A DNA stretch of 36,858 nucleotides from JAVBNW01 sp031551255 (GCA_031551255.1 JAVBNW010000094.1:1-36858); one strand, 5' to 3'. Shown: positions 16,838-24,727, counted from the first letter of the stretch. A program made the numbers and translations. Notes: generated by a model not told the origin, from the letters alone.

Positions 16838-17605
16838 CTAACCCAGATATTTCTTCACAGACATCATCCAGATTTTCATGGCGAGTTTCTGCGGGAGTAT
16901 TTTGGACATCCCATGCATGTACTTGACATAAAGTGAATATACGGAACTGTCTTTACCCTTCTTTGCGTCGGATAGCGCCTTATGCGCGACGTCTCCCGCG
17001 CAAGCCGCCCCCGGATACTTCACCGTTTTCCCATTGATTTCACGCGGTAGCATGTCCGTATCCACCCATCCGGGGCAGACCGCCGTTGCGGTGATGCCCG
17101 TACCGGCCAATTCGGCGTTGAGCGCCCTTGTATAGCTGCGCACAAATGCTTTGGAAGATGCGTACAAGTTTAGATGCGGAACCGGCTGAAAGGCCGACTG
17201 CGAGGCCATGTTGACGATTCTGCTTCCGCCCGCCATATTGGGGATGCAAGCGGTGCATAAGGCTGCGACGCAAGTGCAGTTTACCGCGATGAGACCGGAT
17301 ATCTGTTCGAGCGAAAATTCCCGATAAGAGCTGAGCTTCTCGCCGACACCCGCATTGTTGATCAAAAAAGAAACGACAGCCCGTTGTTCCTCGAGCCGCT
17401 TGCGGATATGATGGATGGCTCCCATATCGCTCAAATCCAGCGGTAAAGGGATTAGCCTATCGCCGCATTCACTTTTGAGCGCCTCTAATTTATTCCGGTT
17501 TCGGGCTACGCACCATATCTCGTCTACGTCTTCTTTTATCAACAACCGGACAAATTGCGTGCCGAGCCCGCCGCTTGAGCCGGTTACGATCGCAATCTTT
17601 TTCAT
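16838..17605 (-). CDS. short-chain dehydrogenase/reductase
   Basis: A 255-residue classical SDR. It has an NAD(P)-binding TGSSGGLG near the N-terminus, NNAG, and the Ser-Tyr-Lys site MASQ...YASSK. The C-terminal tail is basic and hydrophobic (KYMHGMSKILPQKLAMKIWM), as in membrane-associated SDRs acting on lipids or fatty acyl compounds. The substrate cannot be deduced. The ATG at 17605 is preceded by GAGGATGG; an open extension to 17632 is rejected. It follows dnaN after a strong hairpin, where many Bacillota have recF. Confidence 0.88.
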   Translation of the reverse strand: MKKIAIVTGSSGGLGTQFVRLLIKEDVDEIWCVARNRNKLEALKSECGDRLIPLPLDLSDMGAIHHIRKRLEEQRAVVSFLINNAGVGEKLSSYREFSLEQISGLIAVNCTCVAALCTACIPNMAGGSRIVNMASQSAFQPVPHLNLYASSKAFVRSYTRALNAELAGTGITATAVCPGWVDTDMLPREINGKTVKYPGAACAGDVAHKALSDAKKGKDSSVYSLYVKYMHGMSKILPQKLAMKIWMMSVKKYLG

Positions 17606-17666
17606 AGATCCATCCTCGCCGAAACCCGACATTCCAAAGCCTCGGATTTAAGCATTTTCATGATAT

Positions 17667-17701
17667 GCGGGGGGCCGATTTTTCCTAAATCGGCCCCCCG
17701 C
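17667..17701 (-). terminator. hairpin after dnaN
   Basis: Perfect 15-bp stem GCGGGGGGCCGATTT/AAATCGGCCCCCCGC with a 5-nt loop, 20 nt beyond the dnaN stop and before the SDR gene. The U-tract is missing, but position and stability suggest termination or a transcript end. Confidence 0.6.
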
Positions 17702-17720
17702 TATATTGGCTTCGCATACC

Positions 17721-18824
17721 CTACTTCCCAAGCACCCTAACCGGCAACAGCAAGTACAAATACGCATCCCCCTCCACCGGCGTGAGCACGCACGGGCTCA
17801 CCGGCGATGTAAAGCGCAGCGCGATGCTCTCGTCGGTCAGGTTGCGCACGGCATCCACCACATAGCGCACGTTAAAGGCGATCTCCAGCCCGTTGCCCTG
17901 CAGCGCAACCGGCAGCTCTTCGTAGCTGTTGCTGTTTTCGCTCTGCGAGGTGATGACGAGCTTATCTTCCTCTATTTGCAGGTTGATAAGGTTGTTCTTG
18001 GTATCCCGGGCGATGAGCGCCGCGCGGTCGACGCATTCGGCGAGCATCGCGCGGTCCACCTTGGCGACGGTCTTATGTTCGGTGGGAATAAGCTGGCCAT
18101 ACTTTACGTACTCGTCGTCGAGCAGCCGAATGGAAATGCGGGCCGCTCCGATCTCCAGCGCGACGTGCGTGCGGCCAAAGCCCAGGGCGACCTCGCCTTC
18201 CTCATCGCCGAGCATGCGGGCGACCTCGTTCATGCAGCGCGCCGGAACGATGGCCGAAACCTTGGGCGCTTCAAGCTTAAGCTCTCCCCGCCGAAGCGCC
18301 ATGCGGAACCTATCCAGCGCCACCATGGTAATGCTTTGCCCCTCGGCTTCCACCAGCACGCCGGTGAGCGCGGGCTTCGTTTCCTCTACCGCCGCGGCAA
18401 ACGCCGTCTGGCGGATCATATCGCGCAGCAGCCGCTGATCCACCACCACGCTCGCGGCATCGTCGATTTGCGGCAGCGAGGGGAACTCGTTGGCGGGCAA
18501 GCCCTGCACATTCGTGCGCGAGCCATGCGCCTGGATCGTTACGTTGTATTCTCTGCTGGAAACCGTCACCTCGCCCTGCGGCAGCTTGCGCACGATCTCT
18601 TGAAACAATCTGCCGGGCAAAAGCAGGCAGCCCTCTTGCGACACCTGCGCGCTGAGCGTAGCCTCGATGCCCATCGCAAGATCGGTACACATCAGCCGCA
18701 CCGCGCCATCCGCCGCCTCGACCCGGACGCTTTCAAACGCCGGCATCGTCGAGCGGGCGGCCAGCGCCCTCGTCGCCATCGTCAGCGCGGACAAAAGATC
18801 CGCCTGCTCGCATAAAAACTTCAT
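17721..18824 (-). CDS. dnaN: DNA polymerase III beta subunit (sliding clamp)
   Basis: A 367-residue beta clamp of normal length, tethering DNA polymerase to the template. The N-terminus MKFLCEQADLLSAL, the central LPANEFPSLP and the C-terminal YLYLLLPVRV are diagnostic for the three-fold clamp domains. The ATG at 18824 has GGAGGAG upstream. The frame is open to 19004 but that part lies in the DnaA-box region and is rejected. It lies 198 nt after dnaA, the classic dnaA-dnaN order, but recF and gyrB do not follow. Confidence 0.95.
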   Translation of the reverse strand: MKFLCEQADLLSALTMATRALAARSTMPAFESVRVEAADGAVRLMCTDLAMGIEATLSAQVSQEGCLLLPGRLFQEIVRKLPQGEVTVSSREYNVTIQAHGSRTNVQGLPANEFPSLPQIDDAASVVVDQRLLRDMIRQTAFAAAVEETKPALTGVLVEAEGQSITMVALDRFRMALRRGELKLEAPKVSAIVPARCMNEVARMLGDEEGEVALGFGRTHVALEIGAARISIRLLDDEYVKYGQLIPTEHKTVAKVDRAMLAECVDRAALIARDTKNNLINLQIEEDKLVITSQSENSNSYEELPVALQGNGLEIAFNVRYVVDAVRNLTDESIALRFTSPVSPCVLTPVEGDAYLYLLLPVRVLGK

Positions 18825-18867
18825 AAAAACTCCTCCTCGCGCCGGGTCAAGCGGCGACGTATTCGCG

Positions 18868-18952
18868 TGTGGAACATGCGGAAAACATTTTGTCCACGGC
18901 TGTGGATAACGCAGAAAAATGAGCCGGGGCAAAGGGGGAAGGCTGTGGAAGA
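18868..18952. other. DnaA-box cluster between dnaA and dnaN
   Basis: One perfect box, TTATCCACA (minus strand of 18901-18909), is paired with an inverted near-box TTGTCCACG at 18890-18898. Two further near-boxes on the minus strand are TGTTCCACA (18868-18876) and TCTTCCACA (18944-18952), each with two mismatches. This clustering between dnaA and dnaN fits an oriC sub-region, as in many Bacillota. Confidence 0.65.
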
Positions 18953-19022
18953 ACCGTGGGAATATGACAAATATGGAAAAGGCATCCGATGCCTTTCGCC
19001 ACATCCCCCGCGATAACCCGGG

Positions 19023-20357
19023 TTACTCTTCGAGCAACCGCTTGCGGATATCGGTGACCGCGGTGGCGAGCCGCCTGTCCTCGCGGATCTCCCGCTCGAT
19101 TTTGGAACACGCGTGCAGCACCGTGGTATGGTCGCGGCCGCCAAAGTACGCGCCGATGGCGGGAAGGGACATGTCGATCAGCGTGCGCATCATGTACATG
19201 GCGATCTGGCGGGGCAGCACGATCTCGCGGTTGCGCTTTTGTCCGATGAGATCGGCGCGGTTGGCGCCGTAAAACTCGCATACGACCGCCACGATGGTTT
19301 CCGGGGCGATCTGCCTGGGATCCGGCCCCGGCGGCAGCACCACGACAAGCGCCGCCTCGGCAAGTTCCAGCGTAACGGGCAATGACGCGAGCTCCGCATA
19401 CGCGCACACGCGGGTGAGGCAGCCTTCCAGCTCGCGGATGTTGGATTCCACCTTGCCGGCGATGAGCGCGTTGACTTCCTCGGGCACCAGATACTTCTCC
19501 TGCTCGGCCTTGCGCCTGAGGATCGCGATGCGGGTTTCAAGATCCGGCTTTTGAATGTCGGCAATCAACCCCCACTCGAAGCGGGAGCGCAGCCGATCCT
19601 CCAGCGAGGCGATTTCCTTGGGCTGCTTATCCGAAGAAATCACGATCTGCTTCCTGTTTTCGTGCAGCGTGTTGAACGTGTGGAAGAATTCTTCCTGCGT
19701 CTGCTCCTTGCCGCCGATGAACTGGATGTCGTCGATCATCAGCACATCCACCTTGCGGAACTTCTCGCGAAACTCCTGGTTTTTGTTGGTGCGGATCGCG
19801 CTGATCAACTCGTTGGTAAAGGTTTCGCTCGAAACGTACAAAACGTTGGCGCGCGGATTTCTCGCCAGGATAAAATGCCCGATCGCGTGCATAAGATGCG
19901 TCTTGCCAAGCCCCACTCCGCCGTAGATAAACAGCGGGTTGTACGCCTCGCCGGGCAGCTCCGCCGATGCGAGGGCTGCGGCGTGGGCAAAGCGGTTGCT
20001 GCTGCCCACGACAAAGCTTTCGAACGTATACTTGGGGTTGAGCGGCCCGCCTCTGCCGCCCCCTCCTTTGCCGTCGCCCTTGCCGCGCAAAAACTCCTCC
20101 ACCTCGGCAGGCAGGAGGATCTCCACGCCCACGTTGCGCCTAACCGCGCGAGACACCGCGCCCGCGATCAAATTTTGATAGCGTTCGATCAAAAATTGTT
20201 TGTTAAACGCGTTGGGCGTCTCTAAAATCAAGCTGTTGTCCAGCAAGATAACCGCCCTAAGATCCTTAATCCAGGTGTCGAAGCTTAGGTCGGACATCTC
20301 CAGACGAATCAGCTGGGTCGCCTCCGCCCATAGATCGGCGATATCGCGCTCTTCCAC
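19023..20357 (-). CDS. dnaA: chromosomal replication initiator DnaA
   Basis: A 444-residue DnaA that binds DnaA boxes and melts oriC. Domain I is N-terminal (LSFDTWIKDLRAVILLDNSL), then a short Gly-rich linker (about 92-106). The AAA+ domain has Walker A GGVGLGKT (146-153) and Walker B VLMIDDIQ (205-212). Domain IV carries the signature GRDHTTVLHACSKI (from about 407). The start is taken as GTG at 20357, with GGAGGG 6 nt upstream; the frame stays open to 20480 through the promoter. Its promoter abuts a DnaA box, fitting autoregulation. Confidence 0.95.
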   Translation of the reverse strand: MEERDIADLWAEATQLIRLEMSDLSFDTWIKDLRAVILLDNSLILETPNAFNKQFLIERYQNLIAGAVSRAVRRNVGVEILLPAEVEEFLRGKGDGKGGGGRGGPLNPKYTFESFVVGSSNRFAHAAALASAELPGEAYNPLFIYGGVGLGKTHLMHAIGHFILARNPRANVLYVSSETFTNELISAIRTNKNQEFREKFRKVDVLMIDDIQFIGGKEQTQEEFFHTFNTLHENRKQIVISSDKQPKEIASLEDRLRSRFEWGLIADIQKPDLETRIAILRRKAEQEKYLVPEEVNALIAGKVESNIRELEGCLTRVCAYAELASLPVTLELAEAALVVVLPPGPDPRQIAPETIVAVVCEFYGANRADLIGQKRNREIVLPRQIAMYMMRTLIDMSLPAIGAYFGGRDHTTVLHACSKIEREIREDRRLATAVTDIRKRLLEE

Positions 20358-20429
20358 GACGAACCCTCCTCTCAAAATCTGGAGACCGGCGGCTTTCGCG
20401 ACGTTTTCGCGCGCCTTGAAGGTTCTGCT

Positions 20430-20458
20430 ATCATACCAAAAAGTGCGCGCGCTTTCAA
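20430..20458 (-). promoter_or_regulatory. dnaA promoter
   Basis: TTGAAA (20458-20453) and TATGAT (20435-20430) on the minus strand with a 17-bp spacer. A DnaA-box-like TTTTCCACA (20461-20469) lies just upstream of the -35. Confidence 0.75.
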
Positions 20459-20460
20459 GG

Positions 20461-20682
20461 TTTTCCACAGGGTAAAACATAACCGTATATACCTTGTCTT
20501 AATCCATCCAAAGCGGTTCGGCCGATATTTTTTTGTTTCTCTGCCCATAGCTCTAAAAAGCCCCGTTTTTGCTTAGGAAGGAATCTTTGGAAATCCGTTC
20601 CACGGGGCATTATGGGTTTACAACCGGCAAATTTGCATATATACTCACTCTAACGTACTTTATTGCATAAAGGAGAGGGCGC
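20461..20682. other. probable oriC-proximal region upstream of dnaA
   Basis: A DnaA-box-like TTTTCCACA at 20461-20469, then an AT-richer tract (about 20480-20560, including ATATTTTTTTGTTT) that could be the unwinding element. On the left nearly all genes run leftward; on the right, up to 29 kb, all run rightward. This is the pattern around a bidirectional origin. Few clear DnaA boxes are visible here, so the functional origin may be the dnaA-dnaN gap instead. Confidence 0.5.
20617..20645 (+). promoter_or_regulatory. promoter of MBL hydrolase/transporter unit
   Basis: TTTACA (20617-20622) and TATACT (20640-20645) with a 17-bp spacer, 37 nt before the ATG at 20683. Confidence 0.75.
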
Positions 20683-21591
20683 ATGGGCACGATTCCCGAT
20701 GCGGTTCAGCCTCCGGACTGGGCCTCCCCGCTGCCACGCGCGTGGTATCGCAGCCGCTCCCGCATCGCGACGCAAAGGCCGTGGTTCGATGTATACGCGC
20801 TGCCCTGCGGCGGGTATGCAATTTACGAGCCCGGCCATTTTCAGGAAGTGATTTCCTATGTGTTTGTCGGGAGCGAGCGAGCGCTTGTGTGGGATACCGG
20901 CATGGGCATGGACAACATTCGCGCGCTGGTTGGCGAACTTACGGACAAGCCGCTTATCGTGCTTAACAGCCATACGCATTTTGACCATATGGGCGGCAAC
21001 CACCTCTTTGCCGAGGTTTGGGCGCTCGATCACCCCATCGCCCGCAAGCGCGTCGGCGAAGGGCTTTCGCGCGGCATGGTTTCCATGCACACGTCGCCCG
21101 ACCAATTTGCCAAGCCTCTGCCCGAGGGGTTCGACCCCGCAGCCTATGAAATTCGCGGCGCGAACTACCGGCCGCTGAAACCGGAAACGACACTCGACTT
21201 AGGCGGAAGGCAATGGAGGGTTTTACACACTCCCGGCCATTCGCCCGAGAGCATTATGCTATATGACGAGGCAAATTCCATCCTGCTCACGGGAGACACG
21301 TTCTACCCCGCCACGCTATATTCGCACCTCGATTCGGGGGACGGCATGAAATCCGACTTTGCGCAGTACCGCGCAACGATGCGCCGTTTGGCGGATGAGC
21401 TTGGGGGCGTTAAGACGCTCTACTGCAGCCACAACGAGCCGGCCGTCACAGGCTCTAAGCTTGGCGCGGTGGCGGACGCATTCGACGCCATTGCGCAAGA
21501 CAGGGCGGAATACCAAAGCGACGAGCGCGGCCTTAGGCTGTATGCGTTTGACGGGTTCGCCATCGTGACGGACCCTTCAAAGATAAAATAA
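20683..21591 (+). CDS. MBL-fold metallo-hydrolase
   Basis: A 302-residue metallo-beta-lactamase-fold hydrolase. The metal site is complete: H97, H99, D101 and H102 in HTHFDH, H186 in HTPGHSPES, D205 in TGDTFYP and a C-terminal His in CSHNEP. Family members hydrolyse thioesters, lactones or phosphodiesters; the substrate is not predictable here. AAAGGAGAGG precedes the ATG. The amino-acid binding protein starts 35 nt after its stop without an obvious promoter, so the hydrolase may be co-transcribed with the transporter. Confidence 0.9.
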   Translation: MGTIPDAVQPPDWASPLPRAWYRSRSRIATQRPWFDVYALPCGGYAIYEPGHFQEVISYVFVGSERALVWDTGMGMDNIRALVGELTDKPLIVLNSHTHFDHMGGNHLFAEVWALDHPIARKRVGEGLSRGMVSMHTSPDQFAKPLPEGFDPAAYEIRGANYRPLKPETTLDLGGRQWRVLHTPGHSPESIMLYDEANSILLTGDTFYPATLYSHLDSGDGMKSDFAQYRATMRRLADELGGVKTLYCSHNEPAVTGSKLGAVADAFDAIAQDRAEYQSDERGLRLYAFDGFAIVTDPSKIK

Positions 21592-21626
21592 GACAAGCAG
21601 ACCGAGAGAGAGGAGTATCCCCGAAC

Positions 21627-22388
21627 ATGAAAAGAGCCTTGAAAACCGCATCCCTTCTGCTGGCCGTCGCACTTGTTCTGTGCGCATGCCAAAGCGCCGG
21701 CGGCGCCGACGACTACAAAAAGCAACTCATGAAAAAAGACACGCTGGTCATCGGCACCTCGCCTGACTATGCGCCCTACGAATCCTGGGAAAACGGCGTG
21801 CTGGTCGGCTTCGACATCGAAATGATGGAGGCCGTGGTTAAATCGATGGATCTTACGGTCGAGTGGAGCCCGATGGACTTTTCCAACATCCTCGTAGCCG
21901 TGCCCGCAGGGCAGGTGGATATCGGCGTTTCGGCGTTTACCTACGATGAAGACCGCGCTCTGAGCGTGCTGTTCAACACCGTTCCTTACTTAAAGAGCGC
22001 GCAGGTTGCGTTTGTGAAGGCGGATTCCGGCATCGAGACGACGGACGACTTCGCGGGAAAGAAGTTTTATGCGGGCCTGGGCACCACGGGCGAAAGCGCT
22101 CTGAAGGAAATCGAGGGCGTGGACATCACCACCAGCATGGACTACCAGGTGGCCTTTGAACTGCTCAACCAGGGCCAGTTCGACGGCGTGGTGTGCGACG
22201 CTGCGGTGGGCAACGGGTATATCGACGTCATGGGGCTCAAGGCCATCGATCCGCCTCTGGTGGATGAAGAAAACCTCGTGATCACCCGCAAAGGCAACGA
22301 GGCGCTGGTGGAGGCGCTGGATAAGGCGTTCACCGAGTATATGAAGACGGAAGAATATGCCGCGCTGCGCCTGAAATACGGCCTGTAA
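21627..22388 (+). CDS. amino-acid ABC transporter substrate-binding lipoprotein
   Basis: A 253-residue family-3 solute-binding protein (SBP_bac_3). It has a lipoprotein signal with the lipobox LCAC (Cys21), then the typical DTLVIGTSPDYAPYESWENG and VGFDIEMMEAVV segments and the second lobe with GTTGESALKEI. It should deliver a polar amino acid or similar ligand to the permease encoded downstream. GAGGAG lies 11 nt upstream of the ATG. The permease gene follows after 207 nt containing a small terminator-like hairpin and a complete half hairpin module, unusual within a transporter operon. Confidence 0.92.
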   Translation: MKRALKTASLLLAVALVLCACQSAGGADDYKKQLMKKDTLVIGTSPDYAPYESWENGVLVGFDIEMMEAVVKSMDLTVEWSPMDFSNILVAVPAGQVDIGVSAFTYDEDRALSVLFNTVPYLKSAQVAFVKADSGIETTDDFAGKKFYAGLGTTGESALKEIEGVDITTSMDYQVAFELLNQGQFDGVVCDAAVGNGYIDVMGLKAIDPPLVDEENLVITRKGNEALVEALDKAFTEYMKTEEYAALRLKYGL

Positions 22389-22405
22389 AAGAAGGAAACA
22401 CGACA

Positions 22406-22424
22406 GGGCGGGATTTTCCCGCCC
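22406..22424 (+). terminator. hairpin after binding-protein gene
   Basis: GGGCGGGA/TCCCGCCC with a 3-nt loop, 17 nt beyond the stop. The U-tract is weak (TACTTTG). It may cause partial termination and so more binding protein than permease. Confidence 0.5.
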
Positions 22425-22440
22425 TACTTTGAAAAATGCT

Positions 22441-22590
22441 GAAGCAAGAAACGGAGGCGCGCGTTCTCCGTTCTTCTTTCTCCCAAAGAAACCTCAGTTT
22501 CTTTGGGAAGAGGAGGTTTCACGAAGCGCCAATCGCCCATGACACCGCAGTGCATAGGCGATAGAGCGCAGTGCAAACCGACGAGGAGTG
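22441..22590. repeat. hairpin module copy 3 (half module) inside transporter operon
   Basis: One type-B hairpin, 22481-22508 (TCCCAAAGAAAC, loop CTCA, 12-bp perfect stem), and one type-A hairpin, 22532-22562 (ATCGCC...GGCGAT with an interior mismatch and bulge, loop CGCA). The shared flanks AGAGGAGGTTTCACGAAGCGCC and GAGCGCAGTGCAAACCGACGAG are present. The GACGAG end runs directly into the GAGGAG that serves as RBS of the permease gene at 22596. Confidence 0.8.
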
Positions 22591-22595
22591 ATCGT

Positions 22596-23276
22596 ATGGA
22601 GATACTCAAAGCCATATTCTCGCTGGAAAGCCTGCGCGTGTTCGGTATGGGCGCGCTTTTGTCGCTCGGGCTTGCGGCGGGGGCGTTGCTCATCGGCGTG
22701 ACGCTGGGCATCATCGGCGCGCTGGGGCGCATTTCGCGGCACCGCATCCTCAGGGCAATCGCCACGGTGTATGTCGAAACGGTGCGCGGCACCCCGATGC
22801 TGCTTCAGATCATGCTGTTCTTCATCGGCATTCCCGCCGTGTATATGATGATCACCGGCAGGGCGATGAACGTCAACCGCATTTTCATCGGGCTGGTGGC
22901 GATGGGCATCAACTCCGGCGCGTACACCACCGAGCTCATCCGCTCGGGCATACAGGGCGTCGATAAGGGGCAGCTGGAAGCCGCGCGCTCGCTGGGCCTA
23001 TCCTACGGTCGCGCGATGCGCTACGTCATCTTGCCGCAGGCGTTCAAGCGCATCATTCCGCCCTTGGTCAGCGAGTTCATCGTGCTGATCAAGGATTCGT
23101 CGCTGGTGTCCACCATCGGCGTGGTGGAGCTGATGGGCGGCACGCGTACGCTGGGCGCGCAGTACTACAACCTCATGCCCTTCCTCGTCGTAGCGTCGGT
23201 TTTGTATCTGACGATGACGCTGAGCGTCTCCGCCATCGCCCGCAAGCTGGAAAGGAGGCTGAGCATCGGTGATTGA
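22596..23276 (+). CDS. amino-acid ABC transporter permease
   Basis: A 226-residue inner-membrane permease of the HisM/GlnP type with about five helices. The cytoplasmic EAA loop is EAARSLGLSYGRAMRYVILP, and the N-terminal region has VETVRGTPMLLQIM. It pairs, probably as a homodimer, with the ATPase encoded immediately downstream. The ATG at 22596 is chosen with GAGGAG 8 nt upstream; an open frame from 22503 runs through the hairpin module and is rejected. Its last codons overlap the ATPase start. Confidence 0.92.
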   Translation: MEILKAIFSLESLRVFGMGALLSLGLAAGALLIGVTLGIIGALGRISRHRILRAIATVYVETVRGTPMLLQIMLFFIGIPAVYMMITGRAMNVNRIFIGLVAMGINSGAYTTELIRSGIQGVDKGQLEAARSLGLSYGRAMRYVILPQAFKRIIPPLVSEFIVLIKDSSLVSTIGVVELMGGTRTLGAQYYNLMPFLVVASVLYLTMTLSVSAIARKLERRLSIGD

Positions 23277-23991
23277 GGTAAAAGGGCTCGTTAAGAACTT
23301 CGGCAATCTCGAAGTTTTAAAGGGCGTCGATTTCACGATGCGCGAGGGCGAGATCATCGCTGTGATCGGGCCTTCCGGCTCTGGCAAATCCACCCTTTTG
23401 CGCTGCATCAACGGCATCGAGGAGGCGACTTGCGGCACGATCGAAATCGACGGCGTGCACGTAACCCTCAAGCGCGCGGATCTGGACGCGGTGCGCGAGA
23501 GCGTGGGCTTCGTGTTCCAAAGCTTCAATCTGTTTCCACATATGTCGGTCAGGCGCAACATTACGCTCGCGCCGACGGTGGTAAAAAAACTGCCCCAGGA
23601 AGAGGCTGACGCGACCGCCGAGGAGCTCCTTAGCCGCGTGGGCCTCCTAGATAAGATCGACGCCTACCCCAACCAGCTCTCCGGCGGCCAGCGCCAGCGC
23701 GTGGCGATCGCCCGGGCGCTGGCGATGCACCCTAAGTATATGCTCTTTGACGAGCCGACCTCTGCATTGGACCCGGAGATGATCGGCGAGGTGCTGGCGG
23801 TCATCCGCGATTTGGCGCATGCGGGCATGACGATGGCCATCGTCACCCACGAGATGAACTTTGCGCGGGAGATTGCCACGTCCGTGGCGTTCATGGATGA
23901 GGGGCTGCTGGTTGAGCAGGCGCCTCCGGCCGAGTTCTTCGCCGCGCCAAAAAACCCGCGAGCGGTGGAGTTTATCGGGAAGATCTTATAG
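23269..23991 (+). CDS. amino-acid ABC transporter ATP-binding protein
   Basis: A 240-residue ABC ATPase of the GlnQ/HisP class energising polar amino-acid uptake. It has Walker A GPSGSGKST, Q-loop FVFQSFNLFPHM, signature LSGGQRQRVAIARAL, Walker B MLFDEPTSALDPE, and the switch His in IVTHEM. The start is GTG at 23269, overlapping the permease stop by 8 nt, with GGAGG 10 nt upstream. Last gene of the operon; it is followed by a small hairpin (24020-24040) and the largest hairpin-module array. Confidence 0.93.
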   Translation: MIEVKGLVKNFGNLEVLKGVDFTMREGEIIAVIGPSGSGKSTLLRCINGIEEATCGTIEIDGVHVTLKRADLDAVRESVGFVFQSFNLFPHMSVRRNITLAPTVVKKLPQEEADATAEELLSRVGLLDKIDAYPNQLSGGQRQRVAIARALAMHPKYMLFDEPTSALDPEMIGEVLAVIRDLAHAGMTMAIVTHEMNFAREIATSVAFMDEGLLVEQAPPAEFFAAPKNPRAVEFIGKIL

Positions 23992-24019
23992 CTTAGGCGG
24001 AAGTCGAAGGAAACGAAGG

Positions 24020-24040
24020 CCAAGGGGCTACGCCCTTTGG
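24020..24040 (+). terminator. hairpin after ABC transporter operon
   Basis: CCAAGGGGC/GCCCTTTGG with loop TAC (one mismatch), 28 nt beyond the ATPase stop. There is no U-tract; weak terminator candidate. Confidence 0.35.
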
Positions 24041-24092
24041 AACCCCGCGAGGCCTGCGGGCATCGCACCATGCAATATTATAGATGAGGCGG

Positions 24093-24490
24093 CGACTCGT
24101 CGGTTTGCACTACGTTCAGATCCTCCACCAAGCTGCGGCATGGTGGGGGATCTGGCGCTCTGTGAAACCTCCTCTTCCCAAAGAAGCTGAGGTTCCTTTG
24201 GGATTGAGAAGAACGAAGAACGCGCGCTCCAGTTCCTTGCCTCGTCGTTCTTCCTCGTCCCCAAAACCGCCTCAGCGGTTTTGGGGAAGAGGAAGTTTCA
24301 CGCAGCAGCAATTTCCCGCGACATCGCAATGTCGTGGGGTACGCGCGCCTTCGTTCCTTACTTCGTCGTTCTTCTTACTCCTCAAAACCGCCTCAGCGGT
24401 TTTGAGGAAGAGGAGGAGCGACGGAGTGAACGAGCTTTTGTGCCGCAGCACGGAAGCGAGCGATACGAAGTCCGCGACGACGAGATGACG
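24093..24490. repeat. hairpin module copy 4, largest array
   Basis: Six hairpins. Type A: 24117-24154 (CAGATCC...GGATCTG with TGCG loop), 24315-24338 (CCCGCGACAT, loop CGCA) and 24434-24457 (GCTTTTGTGC, loop CGCA, two G-T pairs). Type B: 24176-24203 (TCCCAAAGAAGC, loop TGAG, two mismatches), 24259-24286 (CCCCAAAACCGC, loop CTCA, perfect) and 24379-24408 (TCCTCAAAACCGC, loop CTCA, perfect). Outer ends are ACTCGTCGG and CGACGACGAG. It looks like a full module with an extra half module inserted. It fills most of the gap after the ABC operon; no gene is seen here. Confidence 0.8.
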
Positions 24491-24606
24491 AGTTCATGTT
24501 TTTCCATATTTCTGCCATAGTTTCACCATGCCCGCGACACGTTGCAGGGTTATCCTAACAGCGAGCCGCAGGACAAGCGGCATCCAATCAAAAGGAGGGT
24601 TCGCCG

Positions 24607-24624
24607 ATGCAAATGCAAGCTTAG
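24607..24624 (+). CDS. micro-ORF MQMQA upstream of fhs
   Basis: ATG-CAA-ATG-CAA-GCT-TAG, preceded by AAAAGGAGGG. A perfect 9-bp hairpin GATTCATTC/GAATGAATC (24628-24652) starts 3 nt after the stop. It could be a leader peptide or chance; the SD strength and hairpin make it worth listing. Confidence 0.3.
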   Translation: MQMQA

Positions 24625-24727
24625 CCCGATTCATTCGTGAAGAGAATGAATCATTGCGGCTACACGCCGTTCGAATATGGATATACCCACTTTAGAATGA
24701 TACGTTTTATGCATAAGGAGGGTTGCG

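Noticed and set aside
20358..20480. N-terminal extension of DnaA to 20480
   Set aside because: It would translate the dnaA promoter and a DnaA box; the GTG at 20357 with a strong RBS matches the expected domain I start.
5711..24490. Hairpin modules as CRISPR repeats or integron attC sites
   Set aside because: They are not regularly spaced arrays with unique spacers, no cas or integron integrase gene is near, and attC core sequences are not present.
24646..24660. TGAATCATTGC upstream of fhs, resembling the 3' conserved strand of the THF riboswitch
   Set aside because: The matching 5' strand and the required interior of about 60-70 nt are missing; the nearest complementary segment is only 7 nt away in a simple hairpin. 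Treated as coincidence despite the folate gene downstream.
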